This document shows positions 8,254 to 16,336 of a stretch of DNA of 64,000 bases, in pieces. Within the stretch, counting starts at the first letter, position 1; the number at the start of each line of letters is the position of its first letter. Origin of the DNA: JAJDUF01 sp965238265 (GTDB taxonomy: Bacteria > Chloroflexota > UBA11872 > UBA12225 > JAJDUF01); the NCBI GenBank assembly GCA_965238265.1, contig OZ250185.1, positions 1,612,001 through 1,676,000 on the forward strand, read 5' to 3'. Position numbers and translations under genes: made by a program. The notes below the pieces were generated by a model, which worked only from the letters and a program-made list of their open reading frames with translations, had not been told where the DNA came from and ran no database searches.

Positions 8254-8466
8254 ATGGTACAATCGAGGGGTGTGGTGCGGGCCTCGCTGGCCAACAACCT
8301 CTTCGAAGTCGAGCTGGAGGGTGGTCAGCTTGTGTTGGCCCATCTCGACTCCAAGTTCCGTCTGCAAGCGGGTCGCGTAGGAGCGGGTGACCAAGTGCAG
8401 GTGACCCTGGCCCGCTACGACCGGGGTCGCGGCCGTATCACCGGTAAGGAGGGCACCCGCCGCTAG
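8254..8466 (+). CDS. infA: Translation initiation factor IF-1
   Basis: IF-1 binds the ribosomal A site during initiation. The 70-residue OB-fold protein has FEVELEGGQLVLAHLDSKFR and ends VTLARYDRGRGRIT, closely following the family pattern. The ATG at 8254 is chosen because GAGGG sits eight bases upstream and the length then matches IF-1; an ATG at 8209 would add 15 residues without family similarity. It lies between adk and rpmJ. Confidence 0.93.
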   Translation: MVQSRGVVRASLANNLFEVELEGGQLVLAHLDSKFRLQAGRVGAGDQVQVTLARYDRGRGRITGKEGTRR

Positions 8467-8502
8467 TGGTGGTGGCAGTGCCGTAGTACCAGGAGTCGCA
8501 GT

Positions 8503-8616
8503 ATGAAAGTCCGCGCGTCAGTACGACGGCGATGCGATAGGTGTCGGGTGGTGAAGCGCCACGGCGTCGTTCGGGTTGTCTGCACAAATCCCCGGCACAA
8601 ACAGCGCCAGGGGTAG
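8503..8616 (+). CDS. rpmJ: 50S ribosomal protein L36
   Basis: A 37-residue zinc protein of the large subunit. It starts MKVRASVRRRCDRC and ends NPRHKQRQG, matching L36 throughout. The zinc ligands are all present: Cys11, Cys14, Cys27 and His32. The start has AGGAGT upstream. It lies between infA and rpsM, the normal place. Confidence 0.96.
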   Translation: MKVRASVRRRCDRCRVVKRHGVVRVVCTNPRHKQRQG

Positions 8617-8677
8617 GAAGTTGCCGGTGTGTAGTCACACAGTTCGCTGTTGACTGCCCCTAGGCGAGGAGGCAAAG

Positions 8678-9061
8678 ATGCCGCGCATTGTTGGAGTAGA
8701 TGTTCCTCTGGAGCGGCCGGCATTGATTGGCCTGACGGCCATTTTCGGTATCGGACGCTCGACCTCGGCGCAGCTCTTGGAGCAAGCGGGCATTGATCCG
8801 CAGACCCGTGTACGTGACTTGACCGATGATGAGGTCGTGCGGCTGCGCGAACTGATTGATCGTGATGTCATCACGGAGGGTGACTTACGCCGCGAAGTCC
8901 GCCAGAACATCCAACGGCTCATCGAGATCGGCTGCTATCGCGGTATCCGGCATCGCCGCAACCTGCCGGTGCATGGGCAGCGCACGCGCACGAACGCCCG
9001 CACGCGGCGCGGTGTCCGCAAGACGGTGGGTGGCCGGAAGCGGGTGGCGCGGCAGAAGTAG
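8678..9061 (+). CDS. rpsM: 30S ribosomal protein S13
   Basis: S13 sits at the head of the small subunit and contacts tRNA and the large subunit. Hallmarks: RIVGVDVPLERPALIGLTAIFGIG near the start (split as RIVGVDVPLE and IFGIGRS), and the C-terminal HRRNLPVHGQRTRTNARTRR. The length of 127 residues is normal. GAGGAGG precedes the ATG. In most bacteria rpsK, rpsD, rpoA and rplQ follow; here the next gene is on the opposite strand, so the operon ends at this point. Confidence 0.96.
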   Translation: MPRIVGVDVPLERPALIGLTAIFGIGRSTSAQLLEQAGIDPQTRVRDLTDDEVVRLRELIDRDVITEGDLRREVRQNIQRLIEIGCYRGIRHRRNLPVHGQRTRTNARTRRGVRKTVGGRKRVARQK

Positions 9062-9069
9062 GCAGACAC

Positions 9070-9140
9070 GGCCCCCACCCTGGCCCTCTCCCCGTTGCGA
9101 CAGGGGAGGGAACACACCGTCCCTGCCGCAGCGGGGGGGC
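9070..9140. repeat. Dispersed palindromic repeat, family 3
   Basis: About 70 bases of GC-rich sequence with a hairpin around CCCTCTCCCC and AGGGGAGGG, followed by CCTGCCGCAGCGGGGG. The same sequence, in the opposite orientation, lies at 47160-47250, and partial copies lie at 14738-14800 and 37382-37420. It fills the space between the convergent rpsM and the beta-propeller gene and could serve as a terminator for either. Confidence 0.7.
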
Positions 9141-9151
9141 CATTCCCCGTC

Positions 9152-10849
9152 CTAGTTGATCGGAGCGCCGAGCGGGATGGCCTCCAGGCCCCTGTCGCTC
9201 ACAAAATGGACCTGGTCCCAGCGATACCCGCGGTCCACAAACACCGCGCCGGTAGTGATCCAGCGGCGTTTGCCTCCTTCGAGCAGGTACACCTCCGCGC
9301 CACTGCCCTTGACCAAGTAGCCCTCCTCGGCAGCGAGTGGGAGCGAGCGCATCACCCGGTCCGACACGGTTTGGACCTGCTCCCACTGGTACCCCCCGGC
9401 GACCAGCGCTTCCAGGGAGGGAAGCCACACCCGCCGGTTGCCTTGCACGACGTAGACCGGCCCGTGCGCGCTGCGTAGGAGGCTGCCATTATCGAGCGCC
9501 GGGAGCGGTGATCCCTCGGCGTAGCGCACTAGCTCCACCGGCGTCGCTACCAGCGATACGCTGGTGAGGCGGAGCAGCAACTGCGTCTGCGGGCCCGGAA
9601 TGTGCCGCCGGACGCCATCAACAAGCACGTACACCTTGCCGCTGGCCGGGTCGCGCAGCAGGTCGCCTCCGAGCCGGTCCGGGGGCGACTGAGCGAAGTC
9701 GCGGCCCCCTTCACGCAAGGCATAGAACCGCTTATCTCCCCCACCGACGTACAGCCGACCGTCTGACCCCAAGGCTGGCGAGGCACGCAACCCGGCCAGG
9801 GTCTTGAAGGTGCCGACGACGTTCCCTTCCGTTCCGAGGACATATACCAGACTGTCGCTGGCGGCCACGTACACGAGGCCGTTGGCGCCCACGGCCGGGC
9901 TGGTGCGTAGCGTGCCGCCGGTCTGATAGGTCCAGCGCAACTCTCCGGTGCTCGTGTAGGCGGCGACGCGACCATCTTCCGTCGTCAGGTAGATGGTGCC
10001 GTCCGTTCCCAGCGCTGGTGTGCCGAGAACGCGGGCGCCTAGGTCGGTCTGCCACCGGACGCCGCCGTTGGCACCGTCGAGCGCCCACAGCTTCGTGGTG
10101 CAGAAGTAGACGGTGCCATCGGCCGCGACCGCCGGGCCGGCGGTGATCGGCGCATCAAGTTGGCTGGTCCACACCAGGCTCCCGCCGAGGCTGCCGGCAT
10201 AGGCAATCCAGTTGTCGGCTCCCCAATACACGATGTCGTTGGCCCCCACTGCCGGCGCACTGCGGATGATCCCACCGGAGCGGTGACGATTATGCTCGGT
10301 GCCGTCGGGCCGCAAGATAATCAACTCACCGGACTCGGCCGGGAGCGCGATCTGGCCGTCGGAGGTGACGGCCGGAGAGGCGAGGATGTCCGATTCGGTG
10401 TCAAAGGCCCATTGCACGACGCCATCCGCCGTGGCAAGCGCATACAGCACGCCGTTGCGCGCCGCGACGAGCAGCTCGCCGCTGTCAGTGAGCAGCGGTG
10501 TGGCGTCTACGGCTATCTGCACGGTGCGTCTTCCTACGACGGTCTTCAGCTCGCGCTTCCACAACTCATGGCCCTCCGGGTGCAGGGCGCGGACGATGCC
10601 GTCGTCCGAAGCGATGTAGAGCGTGCCTTGGGCGTCAATGACCGCCCCGGCAGTAAACGGGGCCGCGGCCAAGAAATACCATGCCAGCTGCGGGTCCGTC
10701 GGCCCCGACGCCGCAGCCCGGCCAGTGTGGCGGGCGTCGTGCTGGTGCATCGGCCAGGCGCCGGGCGCTAGGCCGGCCGCCAGGGACGGGCTAGGCAGGA
10801 GTGCCAGGACGAGTGCAATCGCGGGGAGCAGCGAGCGTAGCAGATGCAT
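9152..10849 (-). CDS. Secreted PQQ-type beta-propeller protein
   Basis: The 565-residue product begins with a signal peptide (LLRSLLPAIALVLALLPSPSLAAG). About seven to eight propeller blades follow, each with the pattern SPAVGANGLVYVAASD or SPALGSDGRLYVGG and a WxF/WxT strand. After residue about 400 come three modules of about 50 residues with pattern VYVVQGNRRVWLPS...GYQWEQVQTVSD, resembling modules common in secreted Chloroflexota proteins. Such folds usually bind ligands or partners outside the cell; no enzyme residues can be named. The ATG at 10849 has AGGTGA upstream. It is convergent with rpsM. Confidence 0.85.
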   Translation of the reverse strand: MHLLRSLLPAIALVLALLPSPSLAAGLAPGAWPMHQHDARHTGRAAASGPTDPQLAWYFLAAAPFTAGAVIDAQGTLYIASDDGIVRALHPEGHELWKRELKTVVGRRTVQIAVDATPLLTDSGELLVAARNGVLYALATADGVVQWAFDTESDILASPAVTSDGQIALPAESGELIILRPDGTEHNRHRSGGIIRSAPAVGANDIVYWGADNWIAYAGSLGGSLVWTSQLDAPITAGPAVAADGTVYFCTTKLWALDGANGGVRWQTDLGARVLGTPALGTDGTIYLTTEDGRVAAYTSTGELRWTYQTGGTLRTSPAVGANGLVYVAASDSLVYVLGTEGNVVGTFKTLAGLRASPALGSDGRLYVGGGDKRFYALREGGRDFAQSPPDRLGGDLLRDPASGKVYVLVDGVRRHIPGPQTQLLLRLTSVSLVATPVELVRYAEGSPLPALDNGSLLRSAHGPVYVVQGNRRVWLPSLEALVAGGYQWEQVQTVSDRVMRSLPLAAEEGYLVKGSGAEVYLLEGGKRRWITTGAVFVDRGYRWDQVHFVSDRGLEAIPLGAPIN

Positions 10850-10884
10850 AGAGATCACCTATTCTGTAGAGTGTAGGCCGCACA

Positions 10885-10913
10885 CTGTTAAAGTACCGTA
10901 AACTCGGTATCAA
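10885..10913 (-). promoter_or_regulatory. Candidate promoter of the beta-propeller gene
   Basis: On the minus strand TTGATA (10908-10913) and TAACAG (10885-10890) are separated by 17 bases. The -35 matches the consensus at five of six positions; the -10 is weak. The predicted start of transcription lies about 25 bases upstream of the ATG at 10849. Confidence 0.35.
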
Positions 10914-11078
10914 CGCTCTGTAGGAGTTGGACTGCCGGCGGTGCGAGCGGGTTTCGCGTCCGCCTCTGGCCTAGCGCGAGCAGGGGCGGTACACTGTCAA
11001 GCAGCACGTGGCCGACACGCAGAGCACCGTACCGAGAGGCGGTCGCTGGCGCCGCTGGCGTGAGGGAGGTCGTGAGGC

Positions 11079-13055
11079 ATGCCCAAGGGATACACCGGTC
11101 GCATTTTGCACGTAGACCTGACGGATGAGCGTACCTGGATCGAGGCGCTGCCGGAGGTCGTGTACCGTCGCTATCTCGGCGGTAGCGCCCTCGCCTCGTA
11201 CTTCCTGCTACGCGATATGCCGCCGGACGCCGACCCCTTCGGTCCGGACAATCTACTCGTCTTCACCACCAGCGTCATCAACGGTACCCCTATCTCGGGC
11301 GCCAATCGCTATACCGCCGCCGCGAAGTCGCCGCTCACGGGCGGGTTCGGCGAGGCCGAGGCGGGCGGTTTTTGGGGGCCGGAGCTGAAGTTCGCCGGCT
11401 ACGACGGGATTGTTATTCACGGCGCGGCCACCAAGCCGGTCTATCTGTGGATCAACAACGTCGAGGCGCCGGATAAGCCTGGCGTGGTGGAGGTGCGCGA
11501 TGCCTCGCAGCTCTGGGGGAAAGGGGCGCAAGAGGTCCAGACGGGACTGGAGACGGAGCTGAAAGAGAAGCGCATTCGGGTTCTGCAAACCGGTATTGCT
11601 GGCGAGAATCTTGTGCGCTATGCGGCGCTGGTCAATCAGTGCCGGCACTTTCACGGGCGAGCGGGTCTCGGTGCCGTGATGGGGTCCAAGAAGCTCAAGG
11701 CTATCGCCGTGCGCGGTCGGGCGCGGGCGTTGCCCGAGGAGCCGGCCCGCGCCAAAGCCGTGATTACCTGGTTCCGAGAGAACTACGACCGCGACCACGA
11801 CATGATGCATCTCTACGGCACACCGCGCGGCATTCCCGCGTTGCAGGCCGACGGTATCCTGCCCACGCGCAACTTCCAGGAGAGCACGTTCGACGGCTTC
11901 GCCGACATCTCCGGGCAAAAAATGGCGGAGACGATCTTGGTCAATACGGGTACGTGCTTCTCGTGCCTGGTGGCGTGCAAGCGCGAGGTCGAGGTGCCCG
12001 AGTACGGCGTCACCGCCAAACATGGCGGCATGGAGTACGAAACTATCGCCGCGACCGGCACGCTGACGGGGGTGGGTGATCTGAAGAAGATCGCGCAATT
12101 CAGCACCGCCATCAACGACTACGTCCTCGACTCCATTTCAACCGGCGTAGCGATTGCCTGGGCCATGGAGTGCTATGAGCGGGGTCTCATTACCAAAGAG
12201 GATACGGGCGGAGTCGAGCTGCGGTTTGGCGACAAGGAAGTGGTGTTGGCGCTCATCCACCAGATCGCCCGGCGGGAGGGTTTCGGCGACCTCCTCGCCG
12301 AGGGCGTGCATCGGGCGTCGCAGAAGATCGGCCGCGGCACCGAGGAGTATGCGCTGCACGTCAAGGGCCAGGAGCTACCGATGCACGAGCCGCGCGGCAA
12401 GAAGGGACTGGCGCTGGCGTATTCGATCTCACCGACGGGCGCCGACCATATGGAGGCGCCACATGACCCCCTCTACGAGGGCTTCAGCGCCGATGACACC
12501 AGTCCGTTGACGCCGCTCGGCCTGATCGAGCCGGTGGATCGGCTGGACCTGGGACCGAAGAAGGTCCGGGCCTTCTATTACGCCCAGCTCGTCTGGAGCG
12601 CCTACAACTCGGTGGGGATGTGCGACTTCGTTGGCGTGCCGATTGGCGAGCTGACCTTGAATCAGCTCACGAGTTATGTCGCCGCCGTCACGGGCTGGGA
12701 TGTCAGCCTCTATGAGCTGCTCAAGGTGGGCGAGCGTGCGAATACGATGGCGCGCCTCTTCAACTTCCGCTCCGGGCTTACGGCTCAGGACGACACGCTC
12801 CCCCAGCGAATGTTCGAGGGCATCGGCACCGGCCCACTGAAGGGTGAGCGGATCGAGCCAGGCGAATTCGCTCAGGCCAAGCAACTGTACTACCAGATGG
12901 CCGGCTGGGACCACGAGACAGGCTTCCCCAACCCCGCGAAGCTCCTGGAGCTAGAGCTGGAGTGGGCAGCGCCGCCGGGACACGTTCCCGATAGCGCACC
13001 GCGACCGGTCGGGGACTATGAGAGCACGCGGCTCGGCATCAGCGGGCCGGAGTAG
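11079..13055 (+). CDS. Aldehyde:ferredoxin oxidoreductase, tungsten-pterin family
   Basis: Members oxidise aldehydes to acids with ferredoxin as electron acceptor, using a tungsten-bis-pterin and one [4Fe-4S] cluster. The 658-residue protein opens GYTGRILHVDLTD, has the family N-terminal region (LLVFTTSVINGT, YTAAAKSPLTGGFGEA), and the cluster ligands Cys293, Cys296, Cys300 (CFSCLVAC) and Cys515 (VGMCDF). The C-terminal domain includes LHVKGQELPMHEPRGKKG. GAGGGAGG stands upstream of the ATG. No ferredoxin or molybdopterin gene is next to it, so the substrate is not indicated by context. It suggests low-oxygen metabolism or scavenging of aldehydes. Confidence 0.92.
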   Translation: MPKGYTGRILHVDLTDERTWIEALPEVVYRRYLGGSALASYFLLRDMPPDADPFGPDNLLVFTTSVINGTPISGANRYTAAAKSPLTGGFGEAEAGGFWGPELKFAGYDGIVIHGAATKPVYLWINNVEAPDKPGVVEVRDASQLWGKGAQEVQTGLETELKEKRIRVLQTGIAGENLVRYAALVNQCRHFHGRAGLGAVMGSKKLKAIAVRGRARALPEEPARAKAVITWFRENYDRDHDMMHLYGTPRGIPALQADGILPTRNFQESTFDGFADISGQKMAETILVNTGTCFSCLVACKREVEVPEYGVTAKHGGMEYETIAATGTLTGVGDLKKIAQFSTAINDYVLDSISTGVAIAWAMECYERGLITKEDTGGVELRFGDKEVVLALIHQIARREGFGDLLAEGVHRASQKIGRGTEEYALHVKGQELPMHEPRGKKGLALAYSISPTGADHMEAPHDPLYEGFSADDTSPLTPLGLIEPVDRLDLGPKKVRAFYYAQLVWSAYNSVGMCDFVGVPIGELTLNQLTSYVAAVTGWDVSLYELLKVGERANTMARLFNFRSGLTAQDDTLPQRMFEGIGTGPLKGERIEPGEFAQAKQLYYQMAGWDHETGFPNPAKLLELELEWAAPPGHVPDSAPRPVGDYESTRLGISGPE

Positions 13056-13079
13056 CGCGGCGGCTGGCGTTTAGACCTA

Positions 13080-13110
13080 ACCCCCGGCCCCTTCCCTGGT
13101 AGGGAAGGGG
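13080..13110. repeat. Dispersed palindromic repeat, family 2
   Basis: ACCCCCGGCC followed by a perfect hairpin, CCCCTTCCCT (13088-13097), loop GGT, AGGGAAGGGG (13101-13110). Related copies lie at 17871-17917, 19503-19594 and 26531-26578. It follows the oxidoreductase stop codon by about 25 bases and could terminate transcription, though no U-tract follows. Confidence 0.65.
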
Positions 13111-13141
13111 AGTCATAGGGGCGGTGGGCTGCCTCGTCCTC

Positions 13142-13170
13142 CGTCATTCCGGCGCATGCCGGAATCCAGG
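13142..13170. repeat. Dispersed palindromic repeat, family 1, single unit
   Basis: CGTC followed by a perfect hairpin: ATTCCGGC (13146-13153), loop GCAT, GCCGGAAT (13158-13165), then CCAGG. The same layout with different stem bases recurs at 21304-21380, 37305-37368, 48430-48492 and 56128-56262. This copy has only one of the two hairpins seen elsewhere. Confidence 0.7.
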
Positions 13171-13311
13171 GTTAGCCGCGCCGGGCGTGCCGGCCGGTGG
13201 TGCATGTGCTGCTTCGCCGCACCGCTCCCGGTTGACCCTCTCCGAGCGGCAGGGGTAGAATCAACTGCTGGATGGTATCCCCGGCGATGGTGCTGTGGTA
13301 AGGAGGCTTGT

Positions 13312-14136
13312 GTGCGCGAGAGAGCGGTAACAGAGACGGTTGTCCCCACGCTCGACCAGCTGTGGCAGGAATTCAATCGCAGCGACGACGCTCGATCCAA
13401 TCCCTCCCGTGACGACCTCGCGCTGTTGCGTCGGTTTGTAAGGTGGTGCGGCCCCAATACCACGGCGAGTACCGTGACTCCCTACCGGATTGAGGTCTTC
13501 CTCCAGGAGCAATTGTCCTCGACCACGCTCCCTCCGCGTGCATACCTACCACCCTTGAAGCTCTTTTTCACCTTTGCCCACGGCCGCGGCGCACTCACGG
13601 ATAACCCGATGCGGCGCGTGCGCCTACCGCGGGGGCAAAGCCGTGCCGGGGGGTCAGCCAGGGATCGGGAGGACAGCATACTGCTCACCGGGGAGAAGCT
13701 CACCGAGTTTCAGACCGAGCTTGAGCGGCTGAAAGAGGAAGAGCGGCCCCGTATCCTGCGTGACCTCTACGAAGCCAGGGTGGATGGCGATCTGCGGGAA
13801 AACGCTGCCTTCGACGATGCCAAGAAACAGCAGGGCATGGTCGAGGGGCGCATCCGGGAGCTGGAGCAGACGATCCGGCGCGCCGAGCTGCTCGGAGACG
13901 ATGGGCGGCCTACGGGCAAGGTTGTTGTCGGCAGTCTCGTAGAGCTGGAGAGTTCGGGTGGCGGCCGCCGCCGGCAGTTTCGTATTGTAAGCCCGGAAGA
14001 GACCGATCCTCGTAACGGCAAGCTCTCGTATCAATCTCCGGTTGGCCAGGGTGTCATGGGGCACAGCCCGGGAGAGACGGTTGAGGTAGAGACTCCCCGA
14101 GGTATTACCCACTATCGGATCGTTTCAGTCTCCTGA
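13312..14136 (+). CDS. GreA-type transcript cleavage factor fused to an integrase-like SAM domain
   Basis: GreA rescues backtracked RNA polymerase by stimulating cleavage of the nascent RNA. Residues about 124-274 form a complete GreA: the coiled coil with the functional tip residues in GDLRENAAFDDAKKQQG, and the C-terminal FKBP-like half (GHSPGETVEVETPRGITHYRI). Residues about 15-105 instead resemble the core-binding domain of tyrosine recombinases (LRRFVRWCG, RIEVFLQEQL, PLKLFFTFAHGRG, LTDNPMRRVRLPRG) but no catalytic recombinase domain follows. The GTG at 13312 is supported by AAGGAGG five bases upstream. The fusion could give DNA binding to the cleavage factor; that is inference. Confidence 0.88.
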   Translation: MRERAVTETVVPTLDQLWQEFNRSDDARSNPSRDDLALLRRFVRWCGPNTTASTVTPYRIEVFLQEQLSSTTLPPRAYLPPLKLFFTFAHGRGALTDNPMRRVRLPRGQSRAGGSARDREDSILLTGEKLTEFQTELERLKEEERPRILRDLYEARVDGDLRENAAFDDAKKQQGMVEGRIRELEQTIRRAELLGDDGRPTGKVVVGSLVELESSGGGRRRQFRIVSPEETDPRNGKLSYQSPVGQGVMGHSPGETVEVETPRGITHYRIVSVS

Positions 14137-14179
14137 GGACGGGAGCAGGCTCCCAGCGCCTCACAGGCCCCCCGCAAAT

Positions 14180-14626
14180 ATGAACATTGTCCAGATCGCA
14201 TTCGTTCTTCAAGTCATTCTGGCCTTTACGGGCGCTTATCTCGTCGCGTTCTGGTTTGCGATGGTAATTTGGACGTATTACGACATTCGTGCCCGTTCCC
14301 AGGACACCTATGTGCATATCTTCGCTACCGCGCTGGTGCTTGTGTTCCACGTGTTCGGTCTCTTGCTCTATTACATCCTCCGCCCCCGCGAAACCCTGGC
14401 CGAGGCCTACGAGCGCTCGCTGGAGGAGGAGGCGCTCCTGCGGGAGATGGAGGCGCGGCAAGTGTGTCCCTCCTGTCAGCAGCGAGTAGAGCAGGACTTT
14501 CTGCTGTGCCCCCATTGTCGCCAGCAGCTCAAGCGGAAGTGCTCGCACTGCGACCACCTGTTGGACCTCAAGTGGGACATCTGCCCGTACTGCGGACAGT
14601 CGCCCGATACCGGGTCCGCGGTCTGA
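14180..14626 (+). CDS. Membrane protein with a double zinc ribbon
   Basis: A 148-residue protein with two N-terminal membrane segments (about residues 5-30 and 45-68), a charged helix (LAEAYERSLEEEALLREME), and four CxxC-type pairs at CPSC, CPHC, CSHC and CPYC, which form two zinc ribbons on the cytoplasmic or lumenal side. I do not recognise a named family. It starts 43 bases after the greA fusion and is probably cotranscribed with it. Confidence 0.8.
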   Translation: MNIVQIAFVLQVILAFTGAYLVAFWFAMVIWTYYDIRARSQDTYVHIFATALVLVFHVFGLLLYYILRPRETLAEAYERSLEEEALLREMEARQVCPSCQQRVEQDFLLCPHCRQQLKRKCSHCDHLLDLKWDICPYCGQSPDTGSAV

Positions 14627-14737
14627 GCCACGCCGCCAGGCCAACACTGAGCGCGAGCTGGGCGGCCAGCGCACGGGGCAAGCGGCGCCGCGCGGGTAGC
14701 CCGGGTTCCTCATCGAGCCTGGTGTGGCGCCTCACCC

Positions 14738-14800
14738 CCCGGCCCCCTATGGCCCCCCCGCTCCGCAGGGAGACGGTCTATTCTCTCCCCAGGAGCGCGG
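14738..14800. repeat. Degenerate copy of dispersed repeat family 3
   Basis: GGCCCCCCCGCTCCGCAGGG followed by a segment resembling the reverse complement of 9070-9140 (the part with GACGGTCTATTCTCTCCCC). A short family 2-like stretch (CACCCCCCGGCCCCC) precedes it at 14728-14742. It lies between two convergent genes. Confidence 0.55.
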
Positions 14801-14828
14801 GCGTCCCGCCCCGGTGCGTTCTCGCGGC

Positions 14829-15467
14829 CTACGTCAGCGCCTTGATGCAGAGGTTACGAAAAGCCACTGGCGTACCGTGGTTTTGCAGCCCGATATAGCC
14901 GCGCGGTAGCCGCTGCCGTAGCTCCGGGTAGGCGTCGAGGTTGGCAATCACAACGATCACGCCATTGTGCGCGGCGGCCACGCGGCGCCCCCTACACGTG
15001 ATCTCCAGCGAGTTCCACTCGCCCACCGGTCTGGACATGTTCCGGGACGGGGCCACAGAGTCGTAGATCGCGGCGGTTGCCTTCACACCGGTGGTGTGGT
15101 CGGGGTGGTCAATAATCTGAATCTCCATCCCTGCGAACGCCGGCCGGCCCTGTTCACTGGTCCGCAAGAAGACGCCGCCATTGCTGCCCCGCTCGATCTT
15201 GTATTCCAGGCGGAGGGTAAAGTCCTCGTAGACTCCTGCCGGCCGAATCCAGCCCCGGCCCTGGCCGTTGCAGACCAGCACGCCGTCCACCACCGACCAG
15301 GCGCCTTTCGTTGCTCCTACATGGACCCAGCCGGTGAGGTCCTGCCCATTGAACAGCGGCTCGAAGCCAGCGTCGTCTGCGTCGTCTGCGTCGTCTTGGG
15401 CGTGCCGCGGGTGTGTACGCCAGAGTGCGGCCAGCGCCGCTACACCGAGTAGGGCCAAGCGCAACAT
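14829..15467 (-). CDS. Secreted DUF1080 (3-keto-disaccharide hydrolase-like) protein
   Basis: A 212-residue protein with an N-terminal signal peptide (LRLALLGVAALAALW) and a jelly-roll domain of the DUF1080 family: GFEPLFNGQDLTGWVHVG at the start, then SNGGVFLRTSEQG, MEIQIIDHP and the end IGLQNHGTPVAFRNLCIK. Family members act on 3-keto sugars or bind carbohydrate; the substrate here is not known. The ATG at 15467 is chosen since GGAGG stands eight bases upstream and it begins the signal peptide. Confidence 0.87.
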   Translation of the reverse strand: MLRLALLGVAALAALWRTHPRHAQDDADDADDAGFEPLFNGQDLTGWVHVGATKGAWSVVDGVLVCNGQGRGWIRPAGVYEDFTLRLEYKIERGSNGGVFLRTSEQGRPAFAGMEIQIIDHPDHTTGVKATAAIYDSVAPSRNMSRPVGEWNSLEITCRGRRVAAAHNGVIVVIANLDAYPELRQRLPRGYIGLQNHGTPVAFRNLCIKALT

Positions 15468-15604
15468 GACATCGTCCTCCTGCTGCCCGACGCTGCCGCT
15501 TCGCGCTCCACTTGGGCCAGCGGCAACGCCATATCCTACCCTGCCTGGAGAATATGCGGCCGGCACAGCCGGTTGGTATACCGAGGGAGCGAGGAGGCCG
15601 TCGA

Positions 15605-16252
15605 ATGGAGGAATACTATCGGCAGCGGGTGGAGGAGTTTGAGGCGGTCTATTATCGTGCCGATCCAGCACGACGCGCAGAAATCAAGCTCATCGTCCAG
15701 GCAGCCAAGGAGGTGCTGCGCGGCAGACGAGTGCTGGAAGTCGCGTGCGGCACCGGGTACTGGACCCAGTTCGTCTCTCAGACTGCCAGAGAGATCATCG
15801 CCACGGATAGTGTGGAAGAGGTGCTAAGCGTCGCTCGGCGCAAGATTTATCACTGTCCAGTGGCCTTTCACCTTGAGAATGCCTACACGTTGTCTTTCGA
15901 GGCCGAGATATTCGATGGTGGCTTGGCAAACTTCTGGTTCTCACACATACCCAAGCACAGGATTGATCGTTTCATCGAAGGATTTCACCGCATCTTGCGA
16001 CCCCAATCGAGCGTGTTTCTGGCCGACAATGCTCTCGTCCCTGATGTCGGAGGCAAGCTCGTCAGCAGGGAAGGAGACGATAATACCTATCGGCAGAGGA
16101 CTCTCCGGGATGGCAGCGAGCATGTCATCATCAAGAACTACTACTCAGCGGAGGACCTGATCGCAATCTTCGGTAAGCATGTCCCCGGCTTGAGTGCTGC
16201 GAACGTCTTCACCGGTCAGCACTTCTGGTACGTGGCGTATCAATTGCCGTGA
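15605..16252 (+). CDS. Class I SAM-dependent methyltransferase
   Basis: A 215-residue protein with SAM-binding motif I (VLEVACGTGYWT near residue 41), an acidic residue after the second strand (IIATDSVEEVL), and a motif FDGGLANFWFSHIP at the usual motif II position. It resembles small-molecule methyltransferases; the substrate cannot be told. The ATG at 15605 is preceded by GAGGAGG. It reads divergently from the DUF1080 gene. Confidence 0.85.
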   Translation: MEEYYRQRVEEFEAVYYRADPARRAEIKLIVQAAKEVLRGRRVLEVACGTGYWTQFVSQTAREIIATDSVEEVLSVARRKIYHCPVAFHLENAYTLSFEAEIFDGGLANFWFSHIPKHRIDRFIEGFHRILRPQSSVFLADNALVPDVGGKLVSREGDDNTYRQRTLRDGSEHVIIKNYYSAEDLIAIFGKHVPGLSAANVFTGQHFWYVAYQLP

Positions 16253-16336
16253 GCGTAGTGCGGTGCATGACCGGAGGGCGCAGATATCCGCCAGCGATGG
16301 AGTCGGACGTTGAGGCAGCGACGGAGAGGCGCCGAA

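Noticed and set aside
11079..13055. Assigning a specific substrate (such as glyceraldehyde-3-phosphate or formaldehyde) to the tungsten oxidoreductase
   Set aside because: Only family-level motifs are visible and no pathway gene adjoins.
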